NCBI GenBank assembly: GCA_017411805.1
Contig: JAFQPI010000024.1
Span: forward strand, 1 to 64,000
Direction of reading: 5' to 3'
Source: Clostridia bacterium
GTDB lineage: Bacteria > Bacillota > Clostridia > Oscillospirales > CAG-272
DNA: 64,000 nucleotides
The notes beneath the pieces are model-generated. The model ran no database searches. It saw nothing but the letters and a program-made list of their open reading frames with translations, and was not told the origin of the DNA. This document shows, in pieces, positions 15,088 to 24,950 of the stretch. Position numbers and translations under genes: made by a program. Positions within the stretch are counted from its first letter, which is position 1, and each line of letters starts with the position of its first letter.

Positions 15088-16698
15088 TTACTTGATCACT
15101 ACGTTGCTGAAGCTTGTGTCACCGTAACAGGTTACAAGTCCGAGCTGAACGTCGGCGCCGTTATAAGTCATCTTTGTAGACTTGGTACCGTCGAAAAATT
15201 CGGTGCCGTCATAGGTGATCGTCATATAAAGCTGACCGTCGGTATAGAGACACATGGAATCGGGAGTGACCTCAAGGCGAAGCTTGACCTTATTCGAGAA
15301 GCTGCCCTTATCGGTACGCGATGCGCTGTCGTTATGGTCGGTTCTGATATGGAAGGTCGCGGTCGAAGGATCTGTTCCCGTAATATTGCTGCCTGCGGTA
15401 CGGAGGTAGAGGCGGTATACCTTACCGTCCTCCGCAATGAGCTGGAGACCGGCTGTGGGATTCTTGCTTCCGCAGTACTTTTCGATAGCTACGTCAGCCT
15501 CAAAGGACCAGTTGTTGCCCGAAACGGGTTTTCCGTCAAGAGTAGCAAAGGAATATAGGATTCCGTCGCCATTCTTGAAGGTATAGCTGATAGTAGAATT
15601 ATCCTCGCTGACGTCAAAAACACTTGTCTTTCCCGCTGCGGCAACGTTCGAAAAGCTGTGCGCGCCGAAGGTAAGAGTTCCCTTTTCCTTCTTCTCTTCC
15701 TCGATATGCTCGATCACTGCCTTATTTGTGGGCTCAAAGGTCAGCAGAAGCTCGGACGCGGCGCGAAGAGTCTTCGCGATCTCGGCATCAAGTCCGTTTG
15801 TATATTCAACGTCTATAGGAGCTTTTCCGAAAATCACGGTGAAGAAATCGCATGCAACAAGATAGCTGCCCGCGGGCGAGGGATGGGAGTTATCGGTGTG
15901 ATACATAACGTATCTCGGATGCTCGTCGATGACCTTATTAAAGGTAGCGCCGGTATAAACGACACGGCTTCCGAGCATTTCTGCAACTGCCGCGTTATAA
16001 GCCGTAACAAGCTCGGTGTGCTCAAGTCTGGTCATTCTCTTGGTATTGCCCTCGCGTGTAACGTATCCCTTGTTTACGCCAAAGCTTGAGTACTGAAGCG
16101 GAATTGCGCCCGCGTCCTTGATCAGACCGACGATATCCTTTGCCGCGCTGTATTCCTTCCAAGGATAATAGGGGAAGAACTCGGTCATTACGGGATTATT
16201 GCGGTTGGGCTGATAAATTACGATATCCCAATTTGTTGATGCTATCTTATCGCTGACTCTCTGCCAAAGAGTGCCGTCCTCACGGTACATTGCAATGCCC
16301 GTACCGCCCTTGGTCAGCGAATCTACGGTAACCTTCAAGCCTGCCTCACGGCAAAGAGCCGCGAAGATCTGGGGCATGTCGTTGTAATGAGTCAAGCTGT
16401 CACCGATAAAGAGCACCTTGATACCCGGCTCGGTCTGCGCCTTTGCGCGCACGTCCGTCCATTCATCTACAGGGGCATCGGGAGCCTTAGTATCCTCGGG
16501 CTTTTCGGTCTCTGTCGCCTCCGGCGCGGAAGTAGAGCCGGGAGCTTCCGTTGCTTCATCAGTCACCGACGGTCCTTCGGGAGCCGAAGTGATTGGATCT
16601 GCGGATGTAGTATCACCGCCTCCGCCAGCACAGCCGATAAGCGGGAAAAGCATAATAAAGGCAATAGCAGCCGAAATCAATCTTAGGTAATTTTTCAT
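15088..16698 (-). CDS. Secreted lipoprotein with SGNH/GDSL hydrolase domain and C-terminal beta domain
   Basis: A 536-residue protein. The signal peptide ends in the lipobox LIGC (Cys23), then a Thr/Ser/Glu/Pro-rich linker runs to about 80. An SGNH hydrolase follows (about 90-320), with block I FIGDSLTHYND (Ser in GDS), an Asn-containing QPNRNNP block, and the catalytic Asp-x-x-His in DNSHPSPAG. Residues about 335-536 form a beta-rich region resembling a LamG/concanavalin-type domain. Such proteins are usually carbohydrate esterases that remove acetyl groups from plant polysaccharides on the cell surface. It has its own promoter and terminator. The substrate is unknown. Confidence 0.8.
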   Translation of the reverse strand: MKNYLRLISAAIAFIMLFPLIGCAGGGGDTTSADPITSAPEGPSVTDEATEAPGSTSAPEATETEKPEDTKAPDAPVDEWTDVRAKAQTEPGIKVLFIGDSLTHYNDMPQIFAALCREAGLKVTVDSLTKGGTGIAMYREDGTLWQRVSDKIASTNWDIVIYQPNRNNPVMTEFFPYYPWKEYSAAKDIVGLIKDAGAIPLQYSSFGVNKGYVTREGNTKRMTRLEHTELVTAYNAAVAEMLGSRVVYTGATFNKVIDEHPRYVMYHTDNSHPSPAGSYLVACDFFTVIFGKAPIDVEYTNGLDAEIAKTLRAASELLLTFEPTNKAVIEHIEEEKKEKGTLTFGAHSFSNVAAAGKTSVFDVSEDNSTISYTFKNGDGILYSFATLDGKPVSGNNWSFEADVAIEKYCGSKNPTAGLQLIAEDGKVYRLYLRTAGSNITGTDPSTATFHIRTDHNDSASRTDKGSFSNKVKLRLEVTPDSMCLYTDGQLYMTITYDGTEFFDGTKSTKMTYNGADVQLGLVTCYGDTSFSNVVIK

Positions 16699-16721
16699 GG
16701 CAAAACCTCGTTTTTTATTTA

Positions 16722-16750
16722 ATTATATCATAAAAACGGTAAAAAGTAAA
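16722..16750 (-). promoter_or_regulatory. Promoter of the SGNH lipoprotein gene
   Basis: On the minus strand TTTACT, 17 bases, TATAAT, ending about 24 bases before the ATG. Confidence 0.7.
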
Positions 16751-16755
16751 TACAG

Positions 16756-16780
16756 AAAGTGCCCCGAGTTTGGGCACTTT
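16756..16780 (-). terminator. Terminator of the asd-EFR1 operon
   Basis: AAAGTGCCC and GGGCACTTT form a 9-bp stem with a 7-base loop directly after the EFR1 stop codon. It lies just upstream of the next promoter. Confidence 0.75.
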
Positions 16781-16782
16781 TA

Positions 16783-17583
16783 TTATTTTTGTCCGGTTAT
16801 CTCCTCGGGATATTTTACCTCGGAAAATCCTTTTCTGAGGATCGATTTCGTCCAAGGATAACGGTTGATCGATTTTGCGCCCTTCGGGCATGCGCGAACA
16901 CATGCACCGCAGCCTATACAGCGCTCATCGTCGATCTTGAATCTATCAAGGGTGATCGCCTCGGTCGGACAAGCCTTTGCGCAAGAACCGCAGAAGGTGC
17001 AATTTGCGCTGACAGTCTTCGGAAATCCGAAGGCAAGTCTCTTAGTCAGATTATAAGGAAGCTTTCCGATAATATCAAAGCCTCTCTTTTTGATCGGAAG
17101 CTCCTCTCTGTCCTCATCGGCTGCCGCCGAAAGGATGAAAGCGCCAACGTCGCCGAGGCTGTCGGGAAGCACCTGCTTTTCCTCAACGCAATCGGCAAAG
17201 GTATGCGGAAGAGGACAGGTCATGATCCTGCAAAGCGGTACCTCGGCGGAATCAAAAAGCTTTCTTGCCTCCTCCGGAGCACATCCGACTCCGCACGAGC
17301 CGTATCCGAGGACAAGCGCGGCCTTTTCAACGAAAAGCTGAGAACGCTTTATAAAATATTCAACGGGAGGGGACAGATGGCGCAGGTAAACCGGCGCGAT
17401 CATAAGCATCAGATCAACGTGGATCTCAAGCCCGCACGCCGCTTCCCTATCCTCCGCATAGGTGATATCGAGGCATTCAACCTCGTATCCCGCGCGATCA
17501 AGAATGACGGTTGCCGCATCGGCAAGCTCAAGACATCCCCCGCCGGGAGAAAAGGTTACAACAAGTATATTTCTGTTCTTCAT
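16783..17583 (-). CDS. EFR1-family flavodoxin/ferredoxin fusion
   Basis: A 266-residue protein. The first 150 residues are flavodoxin-like: a phosphate-loop-like segment VVTFSPGGGCLELA, then MLMIAPVYLRHLSPPVEYFI and YGSCGVGC. Two 4Fe-4S clusters follow at the C-terminus: C-x2-C-x2-C-x3-CP in CTFCGSCAKACP and CIGCGACVRACP. This is the EFR1 arrangement seen in anaerobes, probably an electron-transfer protein in the cytoplasm. The start is taken as the ATG at 17583, three bases after the asd stop, so it is coupled to asd. The physiological partner is not known. Confidence 0.85.
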   Translation of the reverse strand: MKNRNILVVTFSPGGGCLELADAATVILDRAGYEVECLDITYAEDREAACGLEIHVDLMLMIAPVYLRHLSPPVEYFIKRSQLFVEKAALVLGYGSCGVGCAPEEARKLFDSAEVPLCRIMTCPLPHTFADCVEEKQVLPDSLGDVGAFILSAAADEDREELPIKKRGFDIIGKLPYNLTKRLAFGFPKTVSANCTFCGSCAKACPTEAITLDRFKIDDERCIGCGACVRACPKGAKSINRYPWTKSILRKGFSEVKYPEEITGQK

Positions 17584-17585
17584 TA

Positions 17586-18677
17586 TCAATCAAGGTATCC
17601 GAGTCTGTAGAGGAGCTCTGCATTCAGCACAGAACCGCCCGCTGCGCCGCGGAGAGTGTTATGCGACAAACCAACGAACTTATAGTCAAACATTGTGTCC
17701 TCGCGGAGTCTGCCGGCTGTAATGCCCATTCCGCCGTAGATCTCGCGGTCGATAGCACACTGGGGACGGTTATCTTCTTCAAAATACGTGATGAACTGCT
17801 CGGGAGCGTTCGGGAGTCCGAGCTCCTGAGGAAGTCCCTTATATTCAGCCCAAGCCTCGAGTATCTCCTCCTTCGAGGGCTTATTCTCAAAGCTCATAAA
17901 GATAGCGGCAGTGTGACCGTTGGTTACGGGAACACGGATGCACTGAGTCGTGATCAGGGGAACCATGGCATTGACTACAACGCCGTTCTCGACCTTACCC
18001 CAGATCTTGAGGGGCTCCTGCTCGCTCTTCTGCTCCTCGCCGCCAATGAAGGGAATGACGTTATCGATCATCTCGGGCCATTCCGCAAAAGTCTTACCCG
18101 CGCCAGAGATAGCCTGATAGGTAGTAGCAACCACCTTACTCAGCCCAAACTTGAGGAGGGGCGTGAGCATGGGAACGTAGGACTGGATCGAACAATTCGG
18201 CTTGACGGCGATAAATCCGCGCTTGGTGCCGAGTCTCTTTTTCTGTGTCTCGATAACGGCAAGATGATCCGAGTTGATCTCGGGCATGAGCATGGGAACG
18301 TCCTCTACACCGCGGCATGCGGAGTTGTTCGACACTACGGGAAGCTCGTGGCGTGCGAAATTTTCCTCCATTGCGCGGACCTCTGCTTTGGGCATATCAA
18401 CGGCGCAGAAAACAAAATCGCAGAGAGACGCGATCTTGTCGACCTCAGCAGAATCGAGAACGACCATATCCGCAAATTTTTCGGGGCAAGGCTCGCTCAG
18501 CTTCCAACGGCTTCCGACAGCCTCTGCGTATGTTTTGCCCGCGCTTCTTGCGGAAGCTGCAAGACATGTAACTTCAAAATAAGGATGATCGGCAAGAAGG
18601 GTCAGAAAACGCTGACCTACCATTCCGGTCGCGCCGACAACACAGCACTTTTTCTTTTCTGTAACAACAAAGCTCAT
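17586..18677 (-). CDS. asd: Aspartate-semialdehyde dehydrogenase
   Basis: A 363-residue enzyme that reduces aspartyl phosphate to aspartate semialdehyde with NADPH, feeding lysine, diaminopimelate, threonine and methionine. It has the nucleotide loop GATGMVGQ (15-22), the catalytic cysteine in KPNCSIQ (Cys162), and the conserved RVPVTNGHTA with the active-site His near 259. The spacing and length fit the archaeal-type Asd group that many Clostridia use. AAGGAG lies 8 bases upstream of the ATG. It leads a two-gene unit with the EFR1 ferredoxin. Confidence 0.95.
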   Translation of the reverse strand: MSFVVTEKKKCCVVGATGMVGQRFLTLLADHPYFEVTCLAASARSAGKTYAEAVGSRWKLSEPCPEKFADMVVLDSAEVDKIASLCDFVFCAVDMPKAEVRAMEENFARHELPVVSNNSACRGVEDVPMLMPEINSDHLAVIETQKKRLGTKRGFIAVKPNCSIQSYVPMLTPLLKFGLSKVVATTYQAISGAGKTFAEWPEMIDNVIPFIGGEEQKSEQEPLKIWGKVENGVVVNAMVPLITTQCIRVPVTNGHTAAIFMSFENKPSKEEILEAWAEYKGLPQELGLPNAPEQFITYFEEDNRPQCAIDREIYGGMGITAGRLREDTMFDYKFVGLSHNTLRGAAGGSVLNAELLYRLGYLD

Positions 18678-18719
18678 AATCTATTTCTCCTTTGGATAAA
18701 TGTCGAAAAAATAATATTA

Positions 18720-18748
18720 ATGATACCACATTTGCGGCAAAAAATCAA
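18720..18748 (-). promoter_or_regulatory. Promoter of asd
   Basis: On the minus strand TTGATT, 17 bases, TATCAT, in the gap between rsmI and asd. Confidence 0.7.
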
Positions 18749-18763
18749 TAGGAAAATGAATAT

Positions 18764-19627
18764 TTATTCACCAATTTTAAGAACCTCGGCGTATACCTTA
18801 TTCTTCGGAAGTCCAGTTTCCTTTACGATCGTTTTGATCGCATCCTTCTGCGACATTCCGCCGGCAATAAGAGCGGCGGCGCGGTCAGCGATATTCACGC
18901 TTTCTTCCGCTTCAGTCGCCTCGGGAGCACCGTCGATAACGAGCACGTACTCACCGCGTGGCTCGACGCTTTCATAATATTCGCAAGCCGCCGCGAGTGT
19001 CATACGGATTATCTCCTCGTTGAGCTTCGTAAGCTCGCGGCAGAGGGCGATTCTGCGATCCGATCCGAAATACTCGCAGAACTCTGCAAGTGTCTTTTTG
19101 AGCCTGTGCGGCGCTTCGTAAATGATCAGCGTGCGCTCGTCCTTGGCTATATCGGTAAGCCTCTTTTTTCGCTCCTTTCCGGATACGGGCAGGAATCCCT
19201 CGAAGGCAAAACGTCTCGTTGAAAGGCCGGAAAGCGCAAGCGCGGAAACTGCGGCACAAGCGCCGGGGATGATCGAGACTCTTATCCCCTCCCTTGCACA
19301 AAGAGCTACAAGCTCCTCGCCGGGATCGGATATCGCGGGCATTCCCGCATCGCTGATGAGCGCGCAGGATTCGCCCCCCTTGAGCCGCTCAACGATCTCG
19401 GGGCCGCGCTCGGTTCGGTTATGGTCATGGTAGGAGATCATAGGCTTCTTGATCCCGAGACGGGAAAGCAAAAGTCCCGAATTTCTCGTATCCTCCGCGG
19501 CAACGAAGTCGACCTCAGACAGCACTTTAAGCGCACGTTCGGTTATGTCCGCAAGATTTCCAATCGGAGTCGCAACGAGGTAAAGGAGCGATTTTTCCAC
19601 CTTGTTTCTTTCTTCAGTATAAGACAT
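18764..19627 (-). CDS. rsmI: 16S rRNA (cytidine-2'-O)-methyltransferase RsmI
   Basis: A 287-residue SAM-dependent methyltransferase of the tetrapyrrole-methylase fold that modifies C1402 of 16S rRNA. The start is taken at the ATG at 19627, behind GAAAGGAAAAG; a longer frame upstream lacks the family N-terminus. Signature segments are LYLVATPIGNLADIT, AAEDTRNSGLLL, SDAGMPAISDPG and the FEGFLP loop. The C-terminal about 45 residues carry the small helical extension (MSQKDAIKTIVKETG) typical of RsmI. It is divergent from the amidase gene, with 72 bases between starts. Confidence 0.95.
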   Translation of the reverse strand: MSYTEERNKVEKSLLYLVATPIGNLADITERALKVLSEVDFVAAEDTRNSGLLLSRLGIKKPMISYHDHNRTERGPEIVERLKGGESCALISDAGMPAISDPGEELVALCAREGIRVSIIPGACAAVSALALSGLSTRRFAFEGFLPVSGKERKKRLTDIAKDERTLIIYEAPHRLKKTLAEFCEYFGSDRRIALCRELTKLNEEIIRMTLAAACEYYESVEPRGEYVLVIDGAPEATEAEESVNIADRAAALIAGGMSQKDAIKTIVKETGLPKNKVYAEVLKIGE

Positions 19628-19699
19628 ATCTTTTCCTTTCGTCACAAAAACAGCTCCGCGGAATATACTGTACCGAATAAGCTTTTTGTGAGGTACTTT

Positions 19700-20263
19700 A
19701 TGGCAATCAAAATCTACATAGATCAAGGTCACAATCCCGTCAATCCGAACGCGGGTGCGGAGGCAAACGGTCTGCGCGAACAAAACATCGTTTACACCAT
19801 CGGGCAGGAGCTCGCCGCACTTCTTCGCACAAACGGGAATTTCGAGGTCAGACTCTCGCGTCCGACGCCCGAAACACAGCTCGGCGATTCGGTCTCATCC
19901 AGTCTTCGCAGGCGGGTTGAGGAAGCCAATAGATGGGGCGCCGACTACTTCATCAGCCTTCATACAAACGCATCCACCTCGCCCGACCCGGGAGGGACCG
20001 AGGCTTTGGTCTTCAACAAGCCTTCTGCGGCGGCATCACTCGCGGCGGATATCGTCAGAGAGCTGACCGCATATACCGGTCTGCGCGACCGAGGGGTGAT
20101 CGTCCGAAGCGGGCTATACGTCCTTCGAAAGACCACCATGCCAGCGGTGCTGGTCGAGCTCGGATTCATCAGTAATCCCGAGGAAGCTGCACTCATGCGC
20201 GACCGCCCCGATCTCTTCGCAAGAGGTGTATACGAAGGAATACTCGATTACACGGGAGTATAG
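19700..20263 (+). CDS. N-acetylmuramoyl-L-alanine amidase (Amidase_3, CwlD-like)
   Basis: A 187-residue zinc amidase. The start is the ATG at 19700, where the family begins (IYIDQGHNPVNPNAGA), with GTGAGGTAC upstream. Zinc ligands are visible: His11 (DQGHN), Glu27 (REQNI) and the His in FISLHTNA (about 84). The catalytic Glu lies in VLVELGFISN (about 151). No signal peptide or wall-binding domain is present, as in short CwlD-type enzymes or proteins exported another way. It hydrolyses the amide between MurNAc and the stem peptide. Confidence 0.9.
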   Translation: MAIKIYIDQGHNPVNPNAGAEANGLREQNIVYTIGQELAALLRTNGNFEVRLSRPTPETQLGDSVSSSLRRRVEEANRWGADYFISLHTNASTSPDPGGTEALVFNKPSAAASLAADIVRELTAYTGLRDRGVIVRSGLYVLRKTTMPAVLVELGFISNPEEAALMRDRPDLFARGVYEGILDYTGV

Positions 20264-20496
20264 TAACTATATAATTATATCATATTTAATTGTACAGGTC
20301 AAGTATTTTTTATTCTGACATAATTCGCCAACTGCAAATAATCAGGCATTTTTCTGCATTTTTTGATCATTTTCGTCACATGTAATTCGAATTAATAATG
20401 TGTTTTATTTCGATTTTTATCTAACTATCGACATTTATATCAAAGTTGTTTTATTTATAATTAGATTGTCTTCTAATTACTTGGCGTTTTTATAAA
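20264..20496. other. AT-rich gene-free spacer
   Basis: Between the converging amidase and ligA genes. It is AT-rich with small self-complementary tracts (TAATTAGA/TCTAATTA around 20459-20480). No reading frame, tRNA or clear regulatory site was found. Confidence 0.5.
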
Positions 20497-20542
20497 AAAT
20501 TACGCTCAAATACCAATAAATAGCATTTGAGCGTAATTTTTA
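20497..20542. terminator. Bidirectional terminator between amidase and ligA
   Basis: AATTACGCTCAAAT and ATTTGAGCGTAATT form a 14-bp stem flanked by A and T tracts. It serves both convergent genes. Confidence 0.85.
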
Positions 20543-20563
20543 TTTACCTATTCGTTTTTTTAC

Positions 20564-22609
<2,046 letters not shown>

Positions 22610-22613
22610 TTAT

Positions 22614-22642
22614 ATTATACCACTAAAAATATAAAAAGTCAA
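22614..22642 (-). promoter_or_regulatory. Promoter of ligA
   Basis: On the minus strand TTGACT, 17 bases, TATAAT, about 32 bases before the ATG. Confidence 0.8.
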
Positions 22643-22740
22643 TCCGAAAAACAATCGGCATATACTTTTCGTTAAATTGCACAAATTCACAAAAAACATT
22701 GAATTTTTTTCAAAAACCTATTTATTTTGCACAAAATATA

Positions 22741-22749
22741 TGCTATAAT
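22741..22749 (+). promoter_or_regulatory. Extended -10 promoter of hpf
   Basis: TGCTATAAT, an extended -10 box, 62 bases before the hpf start. No good -35 is seen at 17 bases (TTTATT). Confidence 0.65.
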
Positions 22750-22810
22750 ATAAATGTACCAAGGAACTTGATTCCAAAGGGTACAAAGATCAGAACAGGA
22801 GGAAGAAAAC

Positions 22811-23350
22811 ATGAAAATCACCGTTGTTGGCAGACACATGAGCGTACCGGACGACCTTCAGGTACTCGCCGAAAAGAAGCTTGCGAAGCTTGACAAATAT
22901 TTCGCAACCGAGGAAAAGGCGACAGTCACCTTCAGCCGCAAGCGTAACCGTGAGAACATCGAGATCACGATCGCCGCGGCAAACACTCTGTTCCGCTGTG
23001 AAACCGATGATCAGACCTTCCGCAACGCGATCGACCGCGCTGTAGACACCATCGACCGCCAGATTCGCAAGAATAAGACGAAGCTTGAAAAGAGACTTCG
23101 CGCGCAGGGCGCAGCTATCGCCGCAGGAATTGCGGAAATGGCAGACGAGCTCTCGGAAGCCGAAGACTTTGTGGTTCGCCGCAAGGAATTCGACCTCAAG
23201 CCCATGTCCGTCGAGGAAGCGATTCTTCAGATGAATCTTCTCGGACATGAGTTCTTCGTATTCCAGGATGACAAGTCGGGAGAAACTTGCGTAGTATACG
23301 CAAGACGCGACGGAGACTACGGTCTTATCGTTCCCGGAAAGAAAGAATAA
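22811..23350 (+). CDS. hpf: Ribosome hibernation promoting factor, long form
   Basis: A 179-residue protein. The N-terminal HPF/RaiA domain (1-100) with VVGRHMSVPDDLQVLAEKKLAKLDKY binds the 30S decoding centre. The C-terminal domain (about 122-179; VRRKEFDLKPMSVEEAILQMNLLGHEFFVFQD) mediates dimerisation of 70S ribosomes into 100S particles, which marks the long form of Firmicutes. AGGAGG lies 9 bases from the ATG. It is monocistronic, with its own promoter and terminator. It acts in stationary phase or starvation. Confidence 0.95.
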   Translation: MKITVVGRHMSVPDDLQVLAEKKLAKLDKYFATEEKATVTFSRKRNRENIEITIAAANTLFRCETDDQTFRNAIDRAVDTIDRQIRKNKTKLEKRLRAQGAAIAAGIAEMADELSEAEDFVVRRKEFDLKPMSVEEAILQMNLLGHEFFVFQDDKSGETCVVYARRDGDYGLIVPGKKE

Positions 23351-23383
23351 TATTATTCTGTAACCGATGTCGGTCACAGAAAG

Positions 23384-23418
23384 AGCCTCCTCGCCCCCCG
23401 GGCGAGGAGGCTTTATTG
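23384..23418 (+). terminator. Terminator of hpf
   Basis: AGCCTCCTCGCC and GGCGAGGAGGCT form a 12-bp GC-rich stem, 5-base loop, followed by TTATTG. Confidence 0.9.
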
Positions 23419-23499
23419 TTCATAATGCCAAAAATTCAAAGCGCAAATTGTTTATTTCTACAAAAAATTGTTTTCAACTGAATTTTTTTGTTCAAATTA

Positions 23500-23528
23500 T
23501 TGTAATCGCGAATTAAATGTGTTATAAT
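23500..23528 (+). promoter_or_regulatory. Promoter of the repeat surface protein gene
   Basis: TTGTAA, 17 bases, TATAAT, 52 bases before the ATG. Confidence 0.75.
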
Positions 23529-23580
23529 ATTTTTAACATTTTATATATGTTGATATTACGTAAAAAAAAGGAGAAAAATC

Positions 23581-24894
23581 ATGAAGTTAACATCAAGAAT
23601 CATCAGCCTGATCATGGCGTTCATACTGACGTCTGTTGTTTCTATGTCATTAATTGTTATGACCGCATCCGCGGCTACCGTGGATTTCGTTGACAACAGC
23701 GAGGCTCAGAAAATAACCGCTACCGAAGAAGGTATCGCGGTGGAGCTTACGTGGTCTTCCGGATACATAGGAACGAGCTCGTCCAATCGTTATAAGTTGG
23801 TCGAATATGCCACCATCTTCCATTCAAATGTTATTTGCGTTGAAAAAGCAGGAACCGAGATAAGCTGGACCGATACGGGAAAGAATCATTTTCTCTCCTC
23901 GGGCGGCTACTCCCTCTCCTCCTGGGTAAAGGATGCCAACGGTTATTGGCAGGGTGACGCAAGCGGAGCGAACTTCAAAGGAAATGAGGGCGCTGAAAAC
24001 ACAAACAATATCGAGTATTTGAACGCAGACGGAACCGTTACCTACAAATACGTTACAAGCAAGGACAACGAGTGCCTTATTCTCGGCGTTTCAAATAAAA
24101 ATGATAAAGACGCCGCTCTCCCCATCGTAAACTTCAAGCTTACAGGAGAAAGAGGTACTCTTGATACTATGAATATCCTTATGAACGATACAAGAGATGC
24201 TTTGATGGTTTCTGCTACCAAAGAAGGAATCGAGCTTGATGTTGAGTGGAACTGGGGATATTTCTCCACCGGTACCGCTGACGATAAGAGCGGAAGCGAA
24301 AAATTTGCTGTTGTTCAGAAATATGCGGCTATTTTCTCATCGCAGGTCATCTGTGTTGAAAAAGCCGGAACCGAGATCGTATGGGTCGATAATACCACAA
24401 GCCACTATCTTACTGCGGGCGGATTTGCTCTGTCAAGCTGGACAAAGAACGCTGACGGCGTATGGGTACCCAATGAAAACGGTGCGAATATTGCGGCTGC
24501 AGGCGGTTCGGAAGCCAACGAGATCCAGACACCTCAGGAAAACGGATATGTCGTTTACAGATATGTAACTACGGAAGACAACGAATGCATAAGACTCGCT
24601 CTTTCACAAAGACTTGATGACGATTCGTTCGGTAAGTCCATCCCGAAGGTAAGCTTCAAGCTTATTGCAGAAGAGACCACGGAAGAGATCACGGAAGAGA
24701 TCACGGAAGAGATCACGGAAGTAACAACGGAAGAGATCACGGAAGTAACAACGGAAGAGATCACGGAAGAGACCGCGCCTGTTGTACCCGAGAACCCCGA
24801 AACAGGTGACACATATGCTGCTGCAATTGCAATTACGGCATTTGTTTCGCTATTTGGTTCGGCACTTATCGTAAGTAAGAAGTTTCGCGCTTAA
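23581..24894 (+). CDS. Secreted surface protein with two tandem domains and NPETG-type anchor
   Basis: A 437-residue protein. A Sec signal peptide runs to about residue 31 (TASA-AT). Residues about 34-186 and 199-365 are two copies of one unknown beta-rich module. Both share EGI.(V/L)...W..GY, ICVEKAGTEI.W.D, (A/S)LSSW.K.A.G.W and Y.YVT..DNEC(L/I). A Thr/Glu repeat linker (TEEITEEI...) at about 365-400 leads to NPETGD (405-410), a hydrophobic span and a basic tail (KKFRA). That is the layout of a sortase substrate, with NPxTG in place of LPxTG. The module's function is not recognised. Sites for ligand or carbohydrate binding are possible. Confidence 0.75.
   Translation: MKLTSRIISLIMAFILTSVVSMSLIVMTASAATVDFVDNSEAQKITATEEGIAVELTWSSGYIGTSSSNRYKLVEYATIFHSNVICVEKAGTEISWTDTGKNHFLSSGGYSLSSWVKDANGYWQGDASGANFKGNEGAENTNNIEYLNADGTVTYKYVTSKDNECLILGVSNKNDKDAALPIVNFKLTGERGTLDTMNILMNDTRDALMVSATKEGIELDVEWNWGYFSTGTADDKSGSEKFAVVQKYAAIFSSQVICVEKAGTEIVWVDNTTSHYLTAGGFALSSWTKNADGVWVPNENGANIAAAGGSEANEIQTPQENGYVVYRYVTTEDNECIRLALSQRLDDDSFGKSIPKVSFKLIAEETTEEITEEITEEITEVTTEEITEVTTEEITEETAPVVPENPETGDTYAAAIAITAFVSLFGSALIVSKKFRA
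24671..24774 (+). repeat. In-frame 12-bp tandem repeat coding for Thr-Glu linker
   Basis: The unit ACGGAAGAGATC and its variant ACGGAAGTAACA alternate about eight times. They code for T-E-E-I and T-E-V-T units of the linker before the wall anchor. Such repeats change copy number easily and so change linker length. Confidence 0.85.
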
Positions 24895-24916
24895 TATTTT
24901 TTAATAGCAAATATGA

Positions 24917-24944
24917 ACCCCCGTGCCGCGGCACGGGGGTTTTC
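24917..24944. terminator. Bidirectional terminator
   Basis: ACCCCCGTGCC and GGCACGGGGGT form an 11-bp stem separated by GC, with TTTTCG after it. It lies between two convergent genes. Confidence 0.9.
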
Positions 24945-24950
24945 GTCGTT

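Noticed and set aside
17511..18977. A 488-codon plus-strand frame antisense to asd
   Set aside because: Asd is certain on the other strand, with its active-site motif. The antisense product has no recognisable features.
22640..22810. Possible raiA-type non-coding RNA upstream of hpf
   Set aside because: Only about 60 bases lie between the promoter and the gene, and no conserved structure was seen.
24671..24774. Possible CRISPR-like repeat array
   Set aside because: The repeats are 12 bases, lie inside a coding frame and have no unique spacers. They are coding repeats.
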